Part shown: one piece after another, positions 36,980 to 45,815 of the stretch | Numbering within the stretch: position 1 is the stretch's first letter | How the letters are laid out: each line of letters opens with the position of its first letter | Source of the DNA: Natronococcus pandeyae | Lineage (GTDB): Archaea > Halobacteriota > Halobacteria > Halobacteriales > Natrialbaceae | Length of the DNA stretch: 64,000 nt | Direction: 5' to 3' | Assembly: GCF_008122205.1 (NCBI RefSeq) | Contig: NZ_PHNJ01000008.1 | Coordinates: forward strand, 146,188 to 210,187 | Program-made: the position numbers and the translations under genes | The notes under the pieces: model-generated | Databases searched by the model: none | Told to the model about the DNA's origin: nothing | Seen by the model: only the letters and a program-made list of their open reading frames with translations

Positions 36980-38020
36980 ATGGACGGCACAGGTCTTAGA
37001 ACAGCTCTCAAACGACTCGGTCTCTCTGAGAAGGAAGTCGAAGCGTATCTCGCCACCATCGAGTGTAGCGAAATTACAATGAGTGTTCTCGCTGATGAAG
37101 CGGACGTCTCAGTTCGACACGTCTACAAGGTCGCCGAGCAGTTGGAACAGCGAGGACTCGTAGTTGTCAACGATCACATCACACCGACGACACTACAAGC
37201 AATTCCCCCGTCTGAAGCAATATCTCAGTTGAAGGGAAACCTTTCGGCGATTGAATCGGAACTCAACTCGCGCTTCGAGGAGCATCCGTTCGAATCGAAG
37301 ACGGAAGTCTTCAAATCTAAACCGACGCTTTTCAAACGTTTTCAGGAGAGTATTTCGAAAGCAGAAAACGAGATTTTGTTGTCGGTTCCGGTCGAAGCGA
37401 TGCCTGGGATTGCCGATGACCTACAAGAGGCGCTCGACCGGGGTGTACTTATCCTCCTGTTAGTGACTAATACAGAAACGTCAGTCTCCAGAGTCGGCAC
37501 GATCGCTTCCGTCATGCGTACCACCAAAGGAGATTTTCCTGCGATGATGTCTGTTGATCGGAGGGACGGATTTTTTTCGCCGACAGATATGTTCCGGCGT
37601 ACCTCTCCATCCAGACAAGGCATCTATCTTCAACAAGATCAGTTCGTACCGATTCTAATCAGCGCCTTCCTCGGTAATTATTGGGGGGCCGGACGCGAAG
37701 CGTACATTAGTCGGCCGAGCGACCTTCCTCGAGAATACACCTCGTTTTGTCACGCAATGTTAGATGCAACGTGTAACCTGAGACGGACTACGGAACTCCA
37801 CGCCGAAATAAAGGCCCGGCCTGTGTCGGGTGGGGACGGGTTTGAAACGATCGATGGACGAGTTGTCGATACAGAACAATCGATTATCGATCCGCCGTCG
37901 AACTCCCGTGCTATCAAAAATACTCTTTTTCTCGAGACCGACGACGTCGTAGTCTCTATCGGAGGACCCGGAGCATTTCTTGAGGATTTCGAAGCGAAGA
38001 GAGTTCGGCTCACGCAATAG
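36980..38020 (+). CDS. TrmB-family transcriptional regulator
   Basis: A 346-residue regulator. Residues 1-70 form the TrmB winged helix-turn-helix (LRTALKRLGLSEKEVEAYLA, then VLADEADVSVRHVYKVAEQL). A coiled-coil linker and a phospholipase-D-like effector domain (residues about 115-230) follow, and then a C-terminal beta domain ending SIGGPGAFLEDFEAKRVRL. TrmB proteins bind sugars and control sugar uptake and use. The ATG at 36980 fits a leaderless transcript from CTATATTTA. It lies 1.3 kb upstream of the first levansucrase, so control of the fructan locus is plausible but unproven. Confidence 0.85.
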   Translation: MDGTGLRTALKRLGLSEKEVEAYLATIECSEITMSVLADEADVSVRHVYKVAEQLEQRGLVVVNDHITPTTLQAIPPSEAISQLKGNLSAIESELNSRFEEHPFESKTEVFKSKPTLFKRFQESISKAENEILLSVPVEAMPGIADDLQEALDRGVLILLLVTNTETSVSRVGTIASVMRTTKGDFPAMMSVDRRDGFFSPTDMFRRTSPSRQGIYLQQDQFVPILISAFLGNYWGAGREAYISRPSDLPREYTSFCHAMLDATCNLRRTTELHAEIKARPVSGGDGFETIDGRVVDTEQSIIDPPSNSRAIKNTLFLETDDVVVSIGGPGAFLEDFEAKRVRLTQ

Positions 38021-38091
38021 TATCGCCCCAGTTGCCTGAAGCAGACTCCACGAGGATCCCGCTGAAACCGCCCGCTCGATTATCGGTGCAG

Positions 38092-38177
38092 CTATAGTAA
38101 CAACTGAAACGATTTACACACTGATCGCACAGCCGTCGTGCGATCAGGTGTGCATTGACTTTCAGTGGCTACTATAG
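38092..38177. repeat. MITE-like element, 86-base copy
   Basis: The left end CTATAGTAACAACTGAAA and the reverse complement of the right end (CTATAGTAGCCACTGAAA) match at 16 of 18 positions. An inner inverted repeat CTGATCGCA (38121-38129) / TGCGATCAG (38139-38147) gives a long near-perfect hairpin. Related copies lie at 25346 and 58561. No open frame is inside, so it would need a transposase supplied elsewhere. Confidence 0.8.
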
Positions 38178-39329
38178 GCAACGCAGTCACCAGAGAGTCT
38201 CACGCCAGCAGACTGTTCCGATAGATCCACGTCGTTCACCCGGCGTTGAATACGTTGGGTGGAGATGTCAGTTATATTGAGAGTAGCGACGCACCTGCTT
38301 GCTGCGGTCTCATAGCAACAGCCTTCCGACCGATAAACTGCATCACGAGAGCGGACTCGAGAAGCACGACGGTTCTTGTAGTGTGATATATTAACTCAGC
38401 TTCGAGTATATGTTTGAGATCGTAGTTCAAGAGCGACTCGTCGAGTAATCTTATGCAAGGGTAACTAATTTCTTCTCTCAAGACGTGACCAAATGTAGAT
38501 TTTTGATGTATAACTTCATCAAGTATAGTATAGGAATATTTCCTCGTTCTGCCAGCCACAGAGTCTTTTCTCGGAAACCCATTACACGTGCATGGGTGTA
38601 AAAATCATACTCATTTGATAGATCTAGTCGAAATAGGTTTACAAACGTACTGCCGTAAATGACCTCCTATCTCAAACATTTTACTTCGGAACCTGTCTTG
38701 CTGAAAATTGGAAGGGTACAGAACGCCAGTAATCACCAACCGAGCGCGCCCCAGCGCGAGCGGTGGCCCTGTCGCGTCGACGGCGATCTGCTCCCAAGAG
38801 TGAAGACACGACGATCGTATACGTCGCCGTCGTGACCCATGCACCCTTCCGCAAAACGGGTGCTAGCAGCGGCGAGCGAACAACCGAATTCAACGAGTTT
38901 CTCAGAATCGCAGACAGCGCCATGGCGGGTAATACCGTCTCTTGGAAGACCGCCTGGCGATGCGGATCAAGTAGCTCCTTCCGTTCACGCCGACGGTGTC
39001 TCGAACTATACTCTCCAGACACGCATCTGAAGCGCGCTCGAGAAACTGAACTCCACATGCGCGAAGATTACTTAGAGAGAGAGAGAGTTCTCGACCAGGA
39101 AGGATTGGGACTTCGAGTCAGAGACGTTCAGTTGAGCACATAGATCGTTCCGGCTTATTTGACTGGCCTTGCTCTGACAGCATATTTCAAAATAGTCGAT
39201 CAGCGGGAAACACACTATCTCCGATACAAACACTCTCCGAAATATTATTAACAATTACAATAGTAAATATTTATAATCTATATTCACAGGAAAAATTTTA
39301 TATTACTCGAAATTAGAATAAAGATTGCT
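38178..39329. other. AT-rich gap before the levansucrases; promoter at its right end
   Basis: About 1.15 kb with no convincing gene. A 95-residue minus-strand frame (38272-38559) and a plus-strand frame at 38763-39143 have non-haloarchaeal composition and no recognised motif. The last 130 bases are very AT-rich. TTTTATATTAC (39296-39306) is a good TATA box about 27 bases before the levansucrase ATG at 39330. Confidence 0.45.
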
Positions 39330-40709
39330 ATGCCAAGAGAAGAGTCAAATCCTGGCTCGGGACGACGATCGTTTATGAAGACAGCGGGTACGCTCGGCCT
39401 CGCTACAGCTGCCGGCTTCCCTCTCACGACGGGAAGTGCTGCTGCGCTCGAGGTCGACGAACCAGCCCAGTGGACCGAAAGCGATGTCGATCAGATCGAA
39501 CTGACCGACGACAACACCGCTCCAGTGGTCGACCACGAACCCGACCAGATCTCCGAGGACCGCCTCGTATGGGACACGTGGCCGCTCCGGAACCGGGACG
39601 GATCGATGGCCCAGTTCAACGGCTGGCAGATCATCTTCTCGCTGACCGCGGATCCCGGAAGGCCGGAGATTGACACGCCGGGTGACCGTCACAACTGGGC
39701 ACGCATCAGCTACTTTTACTCGCGAGACGGCAAGAGCTGGCAGGAAGGCGGACTCGTCTTCGAGGATGAAGACTGGTACGGCAACCAGCAGTGGGCCGGA
39801 ATGGCGATATACGACGAAGAGGAAGACCAGATCTACCACTTCTACACCGCCTCCGAAGAGATCGATCCGGAGCGGTTCCCGCGCATTCAACAGGAGCCGC
39901 CGGGACAGCGTCTCGCGCTCGCGAAGGGCCAGACCGTCGACGCCGGTCCCAACGGCGTCGAACTCGTCGGCGAGAACGACCACCACATCATCGGTGAGGC
40001 CGACGGCGAAATGTACGAGACGGTCCACCAGTCCAGCGGAATCATCTTTGCCTTCCGCGACCCGTGGTACTTCCAGCACCCCGAGACCGGCGAGGATCTC
40101 CTGCTGTTCGAGGGGAACACGCCGACTCCTGGATACGACGACCCGAACCATCCGAAGAACTTCAACGGCAATATCGGCGCCATGCGGGCGACGAACGACG
40201 ACCTTACCGAGTGGGAACTTCTCCCGCCAGTGCTCGAGTCCGTCGGTGTCAACCAGCAACTCGAGCGTCCTCACTTCGTCTTCCAGGGTGGCAACTGGTA
40301 CCTGTTCACGATCACCCACGAGTTCACGTACGCGCCCGGCCTTTCGGGCCCCGAGGCCCTGCATGGGTGGGTCAGCGACTCGATGTACGGCGACTACGAG
40401 CCGCTCAACGAGAGCAGTCTCGTCGTCGCGAATCCGACAGAAGCCCCGCTCCAGGCGTACTCCTGGGATACGATGCAACACGGCTCCAACGCGGTCGCTC
40501 AGAGCTTCCTGAACTGGCAGGGCGTTGAATCCGACGCAGAACTCGACCAGATGTCCGACCAGGAGCTGATGGACGCATTTGGCGGCACGCTCGCTCCGAG
40601 CCTGCAGATCAACCTCGACGGCGACGAGACTCGTATCGTCACCGAAAAGGCCGACGGCTACGTCCCGCCGTCCACCGGACGTGGTGGCGGGCAGGGACGC
40701 CAGCAATAA
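39330..40709 (+). CDS. GH68 levansucrase/inulosucrase, first copy
   Basis: A 459-residue Tat-exported fructosyltransferase (GRRSFMKTAG signal). Catalytic residues expected for GH68 are present: nucleophile Asp82 in VWDTWPLRN, transition-state stabiliser Asp244 in FRDPWYF, and acid/base Glu312 in QQLERPH. Such enzymes split sucrose and build levan or inulin, or release fructose. The product cannot be told from sequence. The acidic surface suits high salt. It ends in a Gly/Arg-rich tail GRGGGQGRQQ. A close paralogue starts 61 bases downstream, and no promoter is visible between them, so cotranscription is likely. Confidence 0.93.
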   Translation: MPREESNPGSGRRSFMKTAGTLGLATAAGFPLTTGSAAALEVDEPAQWTESDVDQIELTDDNTAPVVDHEPDQISEDRLVWDTWPLRNRDGSMAQFNGWQIIFSLTADPGRPEIDTPGDRHNWARISYFYSRDGKSWQEGGLVFEDEDWYGNQQWAGMAIYDEEEDQIYHFYTASEEIDPERFPRIQQEPPGQRLALAKGQTVDAGPNGVELVGENDHHIIGEADGEMYETVHQSSGIIFAFRDPWYFQHPETGEDLLLFEGNTPTPGYDDPNHPKNFNGNIGAMRATNDDLTEWELLPPVLESVGVNQQLERPHFVFQGGNWYLFTITHEFTYAPGLSGPEALHGWVSDSMYGDYEPLNESSLVVANPTEAPLQAYSWDTMQHGSNAVAQSFLNWQGVESDAELDQMSDQELMDAFGGTLAPSLQINLDGDETRIVTEKADGYVPPSTGRGGGQGRQQ

Positions 40710-40770
40710 CCGCATACACTGTGCCAAGCAGCGAAGAACGACCCGATCCCCCTAATCCGTTTCGTCACCA

Positions 40771-42117
40771 ATGTCAAACGATAACACTAGCCGTGAAATG
40801 AACCGTCGAACCGTCCTCAAAACAGCAGGAGCCCTCGGTGTTACCGCCAGCGTCGGCATCCCTGCCGCTACTGAATCCGCTGTCGCCGTCGAGGGAGGCG
40901 AATCCGCTCACTGGACAGAAGAGCACGTCGAAGAGATCGAACTGACCGACGACAATACCGCGCCGGTGATCGACCACGAACCCGACCAGATCTCCGAGGA
41001 CCGCCTCGTCTGGGACACGTGGCCGCTCCGGAACCGGGACGGATCGATGGCCCAGTTCAACGGCTGGCAGATCATCTTCTCGTTGACAGCCGACCCTAAC
41101 AGACCGGAGGTCGACGTCCCGGGTGACCGACACGATTGGGCACGCATTAGCTACTTCTACTCGCGAGACGGCAAGAGCTGGCAGGAAGGGGGCGTTGTCC
41201 TCGAGGAGGACGAGTTCCTCGGTGATCAGACGTGGGCTGGATCGGCGATGTACGATCCTGACGAAGAACAGATCTATCACTTCTACACTGCCGCGGACTC
41301 GTTCCCGGACGTCCGTCAGCGCCTTGCGGTTGCCGTCGGCGGCAGTATCGAAACCGGGCCACACGGAGTCGAAATTACGGGCCCGCAGGAGCACCACATC
41401 ATCGGCGAGGCAGACGGCGAGATGTACCAGACCTTCGAACAGGGTGACGAACAGGGGATGGCTCACGCGTTCCGCGACCCGTGGTACTTCCAGCACCCAG
41501 AAACCGGCGAAGATCTCCTGGTATTCGAAGGGAACACGCCGACGGGTGCGACGGTTCCCGGTCAGGATAGCTGGAACGGGAACATCGGTGTCATGCGGGC
41601 GACGAGCGACGACCTCACCGAGTGGGAACTCCTCCCGCCGGTCCTCGAAGCGGTTGGGGTTAATCAGGAGCTCGAACGGCCCCACTACATTTTCCAAAAC
41701 GGGAACTGGTATCTGTTCTTCATCACACACGAGCACACGTATGCACCCGGTCTCCAGGGGCCCGAAGGGCTCCACGGATTCGTCGGCGATTCGATGTACG
41801 ATCCCGACATGGAGCCGCTCAACGAGAGCAGCCTCGTCATCGCGAACCCTGAAGAGGAGCCGTTCCAAGCGTACTCCTGGGATGCGATGCAACACGGCTC
41901 GAACATGGTGGCCCAGAGCTTCCTGAACTTTCGCGGTGATATCGATAGCCTCGACACGATCGGAGACCGTTCCCCGGAGGAGCAAAGAGAGATCTTCGGC
42001 GGTACGCTCGCCCCGAGCCTGAAAGTCAATCTCGACGGCGACGAGACGCGGATCGTCACCGAAAAGGCCGACGGTTACGTCCCACCGTCGGGTGGCCGAG
42101 GCGGCAACGGACGATAA
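40771..42117 (+). CDS. GH68 levansucrase/inulosucrase, second copy
   Basis: A 448-residue Tat-exported GH68 enzyme (MNRRTVLKTAGALG). Catalytic residues are Asp82 (VWDTWPLRN), Asp236 (FRDPWYF) and Glu302 (QELERPH). It is a tandem paralogue of the preceding enzyme. DNA around the nucleophile (39535-39650 versus 40975-41090) is almost identical while other parts differ clearly. The segment between nucleophile and stabiliser is eight residues shorter than in copy one, which may alter chain length or linkage of the product. It has the same Gly/Arg tail. Confidence 0.93.
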   Translation: MSNDNTSREMNRRTVLKTAGALGVTASVGIPAATESAVAVEGGESAHWTEEHVEEIELTDDNTAPVIDHEPDQISEDRLVWDTWPLRNRDGSMAQFNGWQIIFSLTADPNRPEVDVPGDRHDWARISYFYSRDGKSWQEGGVVLEEDEFLGDQTWAGSAMYDPDEEQIYHFYTAADSFPDVRQRLAVAVGGSIETGPHGVEITGPQEHHIIGEADGEMYQTFEQGDEQGMAHAFRDPWYFQHPETGEDLLVFEGNTPTGATVPGQDSWNGNIGVMRATSDDLTEWELLPPVLEAVGVNQELERPHYIFQNGNWYLFFITHEHTYAPGLQGPEGLHGFVGDSMYDPDMEPLNESSLVIANPEEEPFQAYSWDAMQHGSNMVAQSFLNFRGDIDSLDTIGDRSPEEQREIFGGTLAPSLKVNLDGDETRIVTEKADGYVPPSGGRGGNGR

Positions 42118-42386
42118 CGTCGCAAAACGGCCTTCGGGCCGTACTGACTCGATCACACGAATCGCCGAACGGCATCGTGATCGGTCAGTAACTCGACGGA
42201 ACGTCCGCTTTCGGTCGGGCGACCAGTCCGCCAGACGACCGAACCGTCGTCAGTCGCGATCTCCGTGCTGGCTAGCTGAGCAGTCGATCGAAAAGATTCC
42301 CGAGCGTTCCGTCGAAAGAACGCATTCGTCGCTCGTTCAGCAACGCGGCCACACGGTGCTCGAAGGAAATCGAATCGCCATTCCAG

Positions 42387-42416
42387 TACAATGATCGATG
42401 ACTTTCTTTCATTGTA
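42387..42416. promoter_or_regulatory. Inverted repeat upstream of the LamG-GH32 gene
   Basis: TACAATGA (42387-42394) and TCATTGTA (42409-42416) are perfect inverted arms 14 bases apart. The repeat lies just upstream of a TATA-like TATGTATTTG (about 42431-42440) placed 27 bases before the ATG at 42466. A regulator operator or a terminator of the GH68 pair are both possible. The remaining 270 bases of this 348-base gap show nothing. Confidence 0.45.
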
Positions 42417-42465
42417 TTTTCCGAGATCGTTATGTATTTGTAGCTCCGCGGTCGAGTCGTAGTCG

Positions 42466-44907
42466 ATGTGGAACTGCGACCGCCAGAACCGGGTAAGCCG
42501 TCGGCGCTGGTTGACAGGTGTCGGAGGTGCCGCTTTCACGACCGCACTCGCCGGTTGTTCGAGAATACGTAACGACGGCGATGAGGACGCTACTCCCGAG
42601 CCGGTCTCCGACGCGTTGCTAGCACGGTGGACGTTCGACGACGACGGACGGACCGTCACGGAGTCCGTTACCGGTGCGACCACGGAACTGACCCACCGGA
42701 GCGACGACCCGAGTCGCGTCGATGGGATCGCCGGTCGGAGCCTTCTCTTCGACGGCTACTCGACCTGGGCGGAACACCCGCCGGATGAGCTCGAGGATCG
42801 ACTGGACGGCCCCCTCGAGGAGCTAACGATCGACGCGTGGATCGCTCCCCGATCGTTCAGCGACACGGATCGGCTCGATACGATCGTCGAACGGATCGAT
42901 CGAGAGCGAGACCGGGGGTTCGCGCTTGGCGTCGACCGCGACGGCGCGTGGTCGTTTGGAGTCGGACTCGGCGATCGTCTCGAAACGATCCGAGTCGACG
43001 ATCCACCGGTCCCGCTCTACGAGTGGGTTCACCTGACGGCCGTCTTCGACCGGCCGAGCGGAACGGTCGAGGCCTACCGCGACGGCGAACTGGTCGCAAG
43101 CCAGGAATTCGATGGCGATGCTGTCGCCGCCGCAGACGCCCCGCTCGCCCTCGGCCGTAACGCCGACACCGCGGTGCTCGAGGAAGCAGAAATATTCGAG
43201 CAGAACCTCTTTGACGGCGCGATAAGCCAGCTCGAGCTGTACGGTGAGGCGCTCGAGCCGGAGACGATCGCCGACAAGCACGAGGCGGAACACGACCCTG
43301 TGTCGGCCGTCGACTACGGGTCCCTCGTTACGGAGCCGGATCGCTTCGAGGGTGATCAGCACCGACCCGCGTTTCACGCGATCCCGCCTCGTCACTGGAT
43401 GAACGAGCCACACGGGCCGCTGTACTACGACGGTCAGTATCACCTGTTCTACCAGCACAACCCGAAAGGGCCGTACTGGGATTACATTCACTGGGGCCAC
43501 TGGGTGAGCGAGGACCTCGTCCGCTGGCGCCCGGTTCCCGAAGCACTTCGTCCGGCGGAGGACGCGCTCGACCCGACTGGCTGCTGGGCCGGTGACGCGG
43601 TTCTCGACGAGAACGGGGAGCCAGCGATTCTGTACACCGTCGGGATCAGCCGCGATTCAGACGCGCGACCCGATCAGGCGATTGCGAAGGCGACGGCGAC
43701 GGATCCCGACGATCCGGATCTCGTCGAGTGGGAGAAGACCACTACAGATCCAAGCGAACTGCCGTTGCCGGCGCCGACCGACGACGGCCTGTATCCCGCT
43801 GATTGGCCAGACACCGCGGCCTATCCGCCGGATTTCCGCGATCCGCACGTTTGGACCGAAGACGGGGAGTGGTTCTGTCTCGTCGGATCGTCGTTTCCCT
43901 CGGATGGCCACGGGACGATTCTGCTCTACCGCTCGCCGGACTTCGCCGAGTGGCAGTACGAAGGGCACCTGTTCGATCCGGGAGAGTTCGAACACGAGGC
44001 CTACCCGTTTCTCGGGGACGTCTGGGAACTTCCCGTGCTCTTGCCGGTTGGGGGCGACGGGTGGGACAGCGACAAACACGTTCTCTGTGTCAATCCCGTC
44101 GGCGGTGAGGCGGACGTCGACGTCTACTACTGGATCGGTGAATGGGACCCGAACGCGGGCGAATTCTCCCGGGACCACGATGAGCCCCGATTGATCGACT
44201 ACGGTGACTCCCACTTCACCGGTCCCAGCGGCATGGTCGATTCGAATCCGGAGTCGGACGACCGATCGCTGCTGTTTACCATCAGCCAGGATTATCGGCT
44301 GCCTGAACACCACTTCGACGGCGGATGGGCTCACAACGCCGGGCTACCCCTGGAGCTGTCGCTCCACGACGACGGTCGACTGCGGGTCGAACCGATCGAC
44401 GAACTCCGGACGCTCAGGACCGAGAAACGGTACGAAGCGTCCGACCGTTCACCCGCCGAAGTCAACGAGGAACTGGCAGACGTCGATGTCGACCGAGTCG
44501 AAGTACGCCTCGAACTCGAGTCGAACGGAGCACAACAGTACGGGCTCAGTCTCGAGCGACCGAACGGCGGAGACGAGGAGACGACGCTGACCTACGACGA
44601 ATCGACGGGGACTGTTACCGTTGATCGACGCGACAGTACGGCCGACTCGGACCTGCTCGCCGATGCGGAAGCGAACAGCGAACTCACACACCAAACAGAC
44701 GCCGGTATCGACGACGAAAATCTGGCGTTGCACCTCTACCTCGACGGATCGATGATGGAGTGCTACATAAACTCCCGCCATAGCGTTACGACGAGACGGT
44801 ACTCGACGAGCGAGGAACCCGATCGTCTTCGGATCGTTCACGACGATGCAGTGGCGGTCCGTTCGATGGAGATCTGGGAACTGGATGCCCTCGATGAGGG
44901 TCGGTAA
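42466..44907 (+). CDS. Lipid-anchored LamG-GH32 fructan hydrolase with altered nucleophile motif
   Basis: An 813-residue Tat lipoprotein (SRRRWLTG, lipobox ALAGC). Residues about 47-265 form a LamG/concanavalin-like domain (LARWTFDDDG ... LTAVFDRPSGTVEAYRDGEL). The GH32 module spans about 295-810 with a five-bladed propeller and C-terminal beta sandwich. The stabiliser motif FRDPHVW (Asp459) and acid/base VWELPVL (Glu521) are present. The nucleophile motif reads WMNEPHG (311-317), with Glu where GH32 normally has Asp. It is probably an extracellular fructan or sucrose hydrolase or a fructan-binding protein. A homologue forms the C-terminal half of the giant protein at 53292. Confidence 0.88.
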   Translation: MWNCDRQNRVSRRRWLTGVGGAAFTTALAGCSRIRNDGDEDATPEPVSDALLARWTFDDDGRTVTESVTGATTELTHRSDDPSRVDGIAGRSLLFDGYSTWAEHPPDELEDRLDGPLEELTIDAWIAPRSFSDTDRLDTIVERIDRERDRGFALGVDRDGAWSFGVGLGDRLETIRVDDPPVPLYEWVHLTAVFDRPSGTVEAYRDGELVASQEFDGDAVAAADAPLALGRNADTAVLEEAEIFEQNLFDGAISQLELYGEALEPETIADKHEAEHDPVSAVDYGSLVTEPDRFEGDQHRPAFHAIPPRHWMNEPHGPLYYDGQYHLFYQHNPKGPYWDYIHWGHWVSEDLVRWRPVPEALRPAEDALDPTGCWAGDAVLDENGEPAILYTVGISRDSDARPDQAIAKATATDPDDPDLVEWEKTTTDPSELPLPAPTDDGLYPADWPDTAAYPPDFRDPHVWTEDGEWFCLVGSSFPSDGHGTILLYRSPDFAEWQYEGHLFDPGEFEHEAYPFLGDVWELPVLLPVGGDGWDSDKHVLCVNPVGGEADVDVYYWIGEWDPNAGEFSRDHDEPRLIDYGDSHFTGPSGMVDSNPESDDRSLLFTISQDYRLPEHHFDGGWAHNAGLPLELSLHDDGRLRVEPIDELRTLRTEKRYEASDRSPAEVNEELADVDVDRVEVRLELESNGAQQYGLSLERPNGGDEETTLTYDESTGTVTVDRRDSTADSDLLADAEANSELTHQTDAGIDDENLALHLYLDGSMMECYINSRHSVTTRRYSTSEEPDRLRIVHDDAVAVRSMEIWELDALDEGR

Positions 44908-45360
44908 CGGCTAGTCTTCGCTCGGTTTCGACCTTTGCCCGTCTACTCTTGCTCGAATCACTTCGATACCGGGAGCCGGCGTACTATCGTCGTAGTCGTA
45001 GTTGGAGGATCAGTACTTCCCAGACGATCTAGCAGAAAGAGACGCCCGTGTCGCCACCAACCAGCCCCAGAGGGACGATTACGAGTCTTGTCGATACCGG
45101 CAGCGCCGTCGAGACGCTTGCTGTGAACTGCACGATAGCAAGACCTGACGAACGTCATCAAACGGCGGGCGCACGTAACTTTGCGAGCACGAAGCAATAC
45201 TACGCGAAATGATACGATTGAGTACCCGGCTCCATCCAAACATCTTATCAGTTTTAGACACTGTACTCGAGTCAGTATGGTTCGGTGTCGAGCGGCCCGA
45301 CCGACGGTTCGTAATTGAGTAGAGAGAACCGATTTGTAGCCGACAGGTCGAAGCGGGCCG

Positions 45361-45765
45361 GATCAGGTTACGATCGACGACACTATGGTCCAACCGATGA
45401 TGGGCGCGACTGGCTGTACACCGCTCTCGATCCCGAAACTATCGAACGTCTCCATGCAACGCGCTATTCGACGCGAACAACAGCACTGACGGAAATCTCT
45501 CTTCGGAAACTCACAGAGAAATCCGACGGCCGAGACGCCCTGTTTCTCCTCGATTCAGTATCGACACTCAAGGCGGGCCTCCACCGTCACGGCCTCCGAT
45601 CTCGAGACGAGGATCACGAAACACGAAATGCTGTCGAACGTCTTTTTTGGAGATAAAACGAGATACCATCTAGTTTAGAAACTGTTTTGCACACCGCCGA
45701 TCCGGAAATCCCCGAAGCATGGCTTCAGAGCCACGCATACTACTGTAATCCGCTAGTCTGGACGA
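45361..45765 (+). pseudogene. Decayed IS6-type transposase fragment
   Basis: Three frames together read like the second half of a haloarchaeal IS6-family transposase: VTIDDTMVQ (first catalytic Asp region), DWLYTALDPETIERLHATRY with LFLLDSVSTLKAGLHRHGLR and NAVERLFWR (second Asp and Glu regions), then ADPEIPEAWLQSHAYYCN (C-terminus). At least two frameshifts and a stop separate them and the N-terminal helix-turn-helix is missing. It lies directly upstream of the TrmB-kinase fusion promoter. The preceding 44908-45360 contains no gene. Confidence 0.7.
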
Positions 45766-45779
45766 CATCTCGCTCCAAC

Positions 45780-45791
45780 AGCAATTATTTT
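45780..45791 (+). promoter_or_regulatory. Putative TATA/operator of the TrmB-kinase gene
   Basis: AGCAATTATTTT is centred about 27-31 bases before the ATG at 45816 and can serve as the TATA region. The ten bases AGCAATTATT recur just before the ABC-transporter operon (minus strand, 62348-62357). A shared operator read by a locus regulator is possible. Confidence 0.45.
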
Positions 45792-45815
45792 GTAGCAGGA
45801 CGGTTGTCAAATGGT

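Noticed and set aside
38272..38559. 95-codon minus-strand frame in AT-rich DNA
   Set aside because: Not acidic, no recognised fold or promoter. Could be a remnant, but I cannot support it as a gene.
38763..39143. 126-codon plus-strand frame before the levansucrases
   Set aside because: Arg/Ser-rich, with an opposing frame of similar length on the other strand. Neither looks coding.
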